The position numbers and the translations under genes were made by a program. Source: Acidobacteriota bacterium (GTDB lineage: Bacteria; Acidobacteriota; Polarisedimenticolia; J045). From it: 52,853 nucleotides of DNA. The notes under the pieces were generated by a model. It did not search any database. It saw only the letters and a program-made list of their open reading frames with translations, and was not told the origin of the DNA. The first letter of the stretch is position 1. Each line of letters opens with the position of its first letter. Shown in pieces: positions 51,713-52,853 of the stretch. The stretch spans positions 1 to 52,853 of the forward strand of contig JAUZRX010000037.1 in assembly GCA_030949985.1 (NCBI GenBank). The letters are read 5' to 3'.

Positions 51713-52402
51713 ATGAATCATCCCGACCGCAGGATCTTCCTCAAGCGCCTGGCAACTCTCGCCGGCGGCGTGGTTCTCGTCCCGGTGGTCACTTCGTGCT
51801 CCAGCGGCCCCTCCGGCGGCGAGGAGCAGGCGCCCGCCGCACCCGCGACGACCGGACCCGCCCTGCCCGAGGTCCCCCTGGTGCGCCCGACCGAGTGGGA
51901 TCCCATCGCCTACAACCGGGAGCGGGGCAACGCGGGAGCGATTCCCCCGAGCTACCTGCCGAAGATCAACGGCCCCGACGGTGTCACCGGCCACCTGGGC
52001 AAGCACCTGCCCTACGTGCCCGAGGTCGACGCGAGCCTGGTTCCCGCGGGCTACGTGGCGCTGATGTGGGGCGACCCCGCCAAGGGCTACGTGCGCCACC
52101 CCCAGGCCGTGCGGAGCGAAGCGAACAACATGGAAGGCCACTGGTACAACTGGATCCGCATCCGCAAGGCCGTCGACGGCGAGGCGGAAGAACTCCAGAG
52201 CCGGTACTCGGACTGGCCGGGTACGGCGGAGGGCGACAACGGGGCCTACGCGGTCTTCGGCGACGGCGAGATCACGGCGGATTCGGGCAAGAACACGATC
52301 TACCTCGCCGCCCTGCCCGGCGACGTGCAGCCCGGCGACACGGTCCGCATCCACGCCCATTGCCTGACCCATGGCGAATACGTGGACTTCCTGACCCTCT
52401 GA
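51713..52402 (+). CDS. Tat-exported superoxide-reductase-like lipoprotein
   Basis: Protein of 229 residues, ATG after AAGGAG (51700-51705). The N-terminus has a twin-arginine motif DRRIFLKRL, a hydrophobic core and a lipobox TSC (C29), so a folded cofactor protein anchored outside the cytoplasm is expected. The rest resembles the desulfoferrodoxin/neelaredoxin iron domain: K97-H98 (GKHLP), H129-P, H143 (EGHWYNWI) and C217/H220 (HCLTHG) match the four-His one-Cys iron site; the usual Glu before the lysine is Gly, and the H129-H143 spacing is about eight residues longer than in classical superoxide reductase. It should reduce superoxide or bind iron in the periplasm. The right-hand repeat begins at the base after the stop. 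Confidence 0.78.
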   Translation: MNHPDRRIFLKRLATLAGGVVLVPVVTSCSSGPSGGEEQAPAAPATTGPALPEVPLVRPTEWDPIAYNRERGNAGAIPPSYLPKINGPDGVTGHLGKHLPYVPEVDASLVPAGYVALMWGDPAKGYVRHPQAVRSEANNMEGHWYNWIRIRKAVDGEAEELQSRYSDWPGTAEGDNGAYAVFGDGEITADSGKNTIYLAALPGDVQPGDTVRIHAHCLTHGEYVDFLTL

Positions 52403-52646
52403 CCCCACCGTGGAGCGAACAATGTTGTTCCTGGCCGCCCGGCCGGGGGGTGCCCCCTCCCGCCGGGCGCCGGCCCCCCGGAACGCGCCCGGTGCGCCCC
52501 TCAGCCCCCCCTCGCCCGCCGGTGACGGCCCGGGGAGCGCCCGCAGCCCCCCCCTCCCGGCGCCGCCGGGCGCGGGGGCGCCCCGGGATCCATCGGCCGG
52601 GCCGGCCGGGCGCGCTCAGAAAGCTTTCTTCAGGTCGTGGGGCTTG
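52403..52646 (-). repeat. Terminal inverted repeat, right copy (insertion-sequence end)
   Basis: Reverse complement of 1-247 at about 95% identity. It begins at CCCCACCGTGG directly after the stop codon of the superoxide-reductase-like gene and runs through the non-coding part into the end of the transposase-like gene. The palindrome GAACAATGTTGTTC at 52417-52430 and the hairpin at 52438-52469 are conserved. Only the left copy's end limits the match, so the repeat probably continues through the transposase gene beyond the window. Confidence 0.8.
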
Positions 52647-52853
52647 ACTTCCAGGTGGGACGGGAAGGGCAGGCGGCGGCGATAGACCGCCTCCCAGGTC
52701 GGCGGCAGGTCTACCTCGAAGGGCTGGAGCCGGCGGGCGAGGATCCGCGTCCAGTCCCAGGGCCGGTCGCTCAGCCCGGCATGCATGGCCCGGGTACCGG
52801 CCCGGGGCTGGCGCTCGGCGCGCAGCTTGACGTAGTTCAGCCACACCCCGTGG
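52616..52853 (-). CDS. Transposase-like protein, C-terminal part (5' end outside window)
   Basis: The last 79 codons of a minus-strand gene whose start lies beyond the window. The segment NYVKLRAERQPRAGTRAM and the following GLSDRPWDWTRIL resemble the C-terminal part of integrase-core DDE transposases, where an NYVRPHRxL-like stretch is followed by TPAMxxGLTDHxWxxxELL. The catalytic DDE residues would lie upstream, out of sight. The gene end is repeated at 1-33 of the window, with the adjoining 210 nt, which supports a mobile element. Reading the GTG at 52846 as a start is unlikely because the frame stays open to the window edge. Confidence 0.6.
   Translation of the reverse strand, partial: HGVWLNYVKLRAERQPRAGTRAMHAGLSDRPWDWTRILARRLQPFEVDLPPTWEAVYRRRLPFPSHLEVKPHDLKKAF

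Noticed and set aside
1-52853. tRNA, rRNA, riboswitch and CRISPR features
   Set aside because: No cloverleaf, rRNA-like or repeat-spacer pattern was recognised in the intergenic gaps, all of which are short; a covariance-model scan would be the decisive test.

Overview
The window is about 52.9 kb of very GC-rich bacterial DNA and is almost fully coding, with no intergenic gap above 300 bp apart from what the terminal repeats hold. Lipobox-bearing proteins, an OmpW-like beta-barrel, an RND efflux pair, ArnT-like lipid glycosyltransferases and an O-antigen-ligase-like protein point to a two-membrane (diderm) bacterium. The mix of NtrY/NtrX-like regulation, ComFB, secreted MopE/thrombospondin-3 and BNR proteins and many S9/M14 peptidases fits Acidobacteriota or a neighbouring phylum. 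That placement is an inference from gene content. No rRNA, tRNA or CRISPR was seen.

Both ends carry the same roughly 245 bp sequence in inverted orientation (1-247 and 52403-52646, about 95% identical by eye). Each copy holds the 3' end of a transposase-like gene (ending VKPHDLK[N/K]AF), about 210 nt of GC-rich hairpin-forming non-coding DNA and a palindromic end. The window is therefore bounded by two copies of one insertion-sequence-like element and may be a complete contig broken at repeats.

Layout. 252-5005: nth (endonuclease III), then a divergent NtrY/NtrX-like two-component pair and a quinone-oxidoreductase-like MDR protein. 5224-7544: TPR lipoprotein, MBL-fold hydrolase and Sua5/YciO protein, overlapping head to tail. 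7534-10238 (minus): FAD-linked oxidase translationally coupled to a guanine-deaminase-like amidohydrolase. 10382-16104: LysM-like protein; ComFB divergent from a lone receiver protein; two overlapping ArnT-like glycosyltransferases; an OmpW-like porin followed by the clearest intrinsic terminator in the window. 16211-19924: OmpR-type two-component system, a convergent methyltransferase overlapping it by 47 nt, and an AGCS amino-acid/Na+ symporter. 19944-25327: secreted BNR protein, coupled O-antigen-ligase/TPR protein, and a secreted FG-GAP/MopE/TSP3 protein. 25529-33134: one lipoprotein adaptor and two different RND permeases, an MdtABC-like layout. 33231-33383: remnant of a DUF4143/AAA_14 ATPase. 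33415-35705: GMC-type oxidoreductase and an ACC-deaminase/D-cysteine-desulfhydrase family enzyme.

35787-38942 (minus) is an aromatic-amino-acid operon: prephenate dehydrogenase with a C-terminal chorismate mutase, a divergent DAHP synthase, and an FHA-GGDEF diguanylate cyclase. A short histidine kinase and a lipoprotein oligopeptidase B follow. 42163-49546 (minus) runs nfuA - murG - mraY - secreted M14 carboxypeptidase. Here MurG carries a roughly 250-residue HEAT-like C-terminal extension and MraY has an altered HHH motif; this is the most unusual cellular gene pair in the window. 49804-52402 holds an S9 peptidase and a Tat-exported lipoprotein with all metal ligands of a superoxide reductase, directly against the right-hand repeat.
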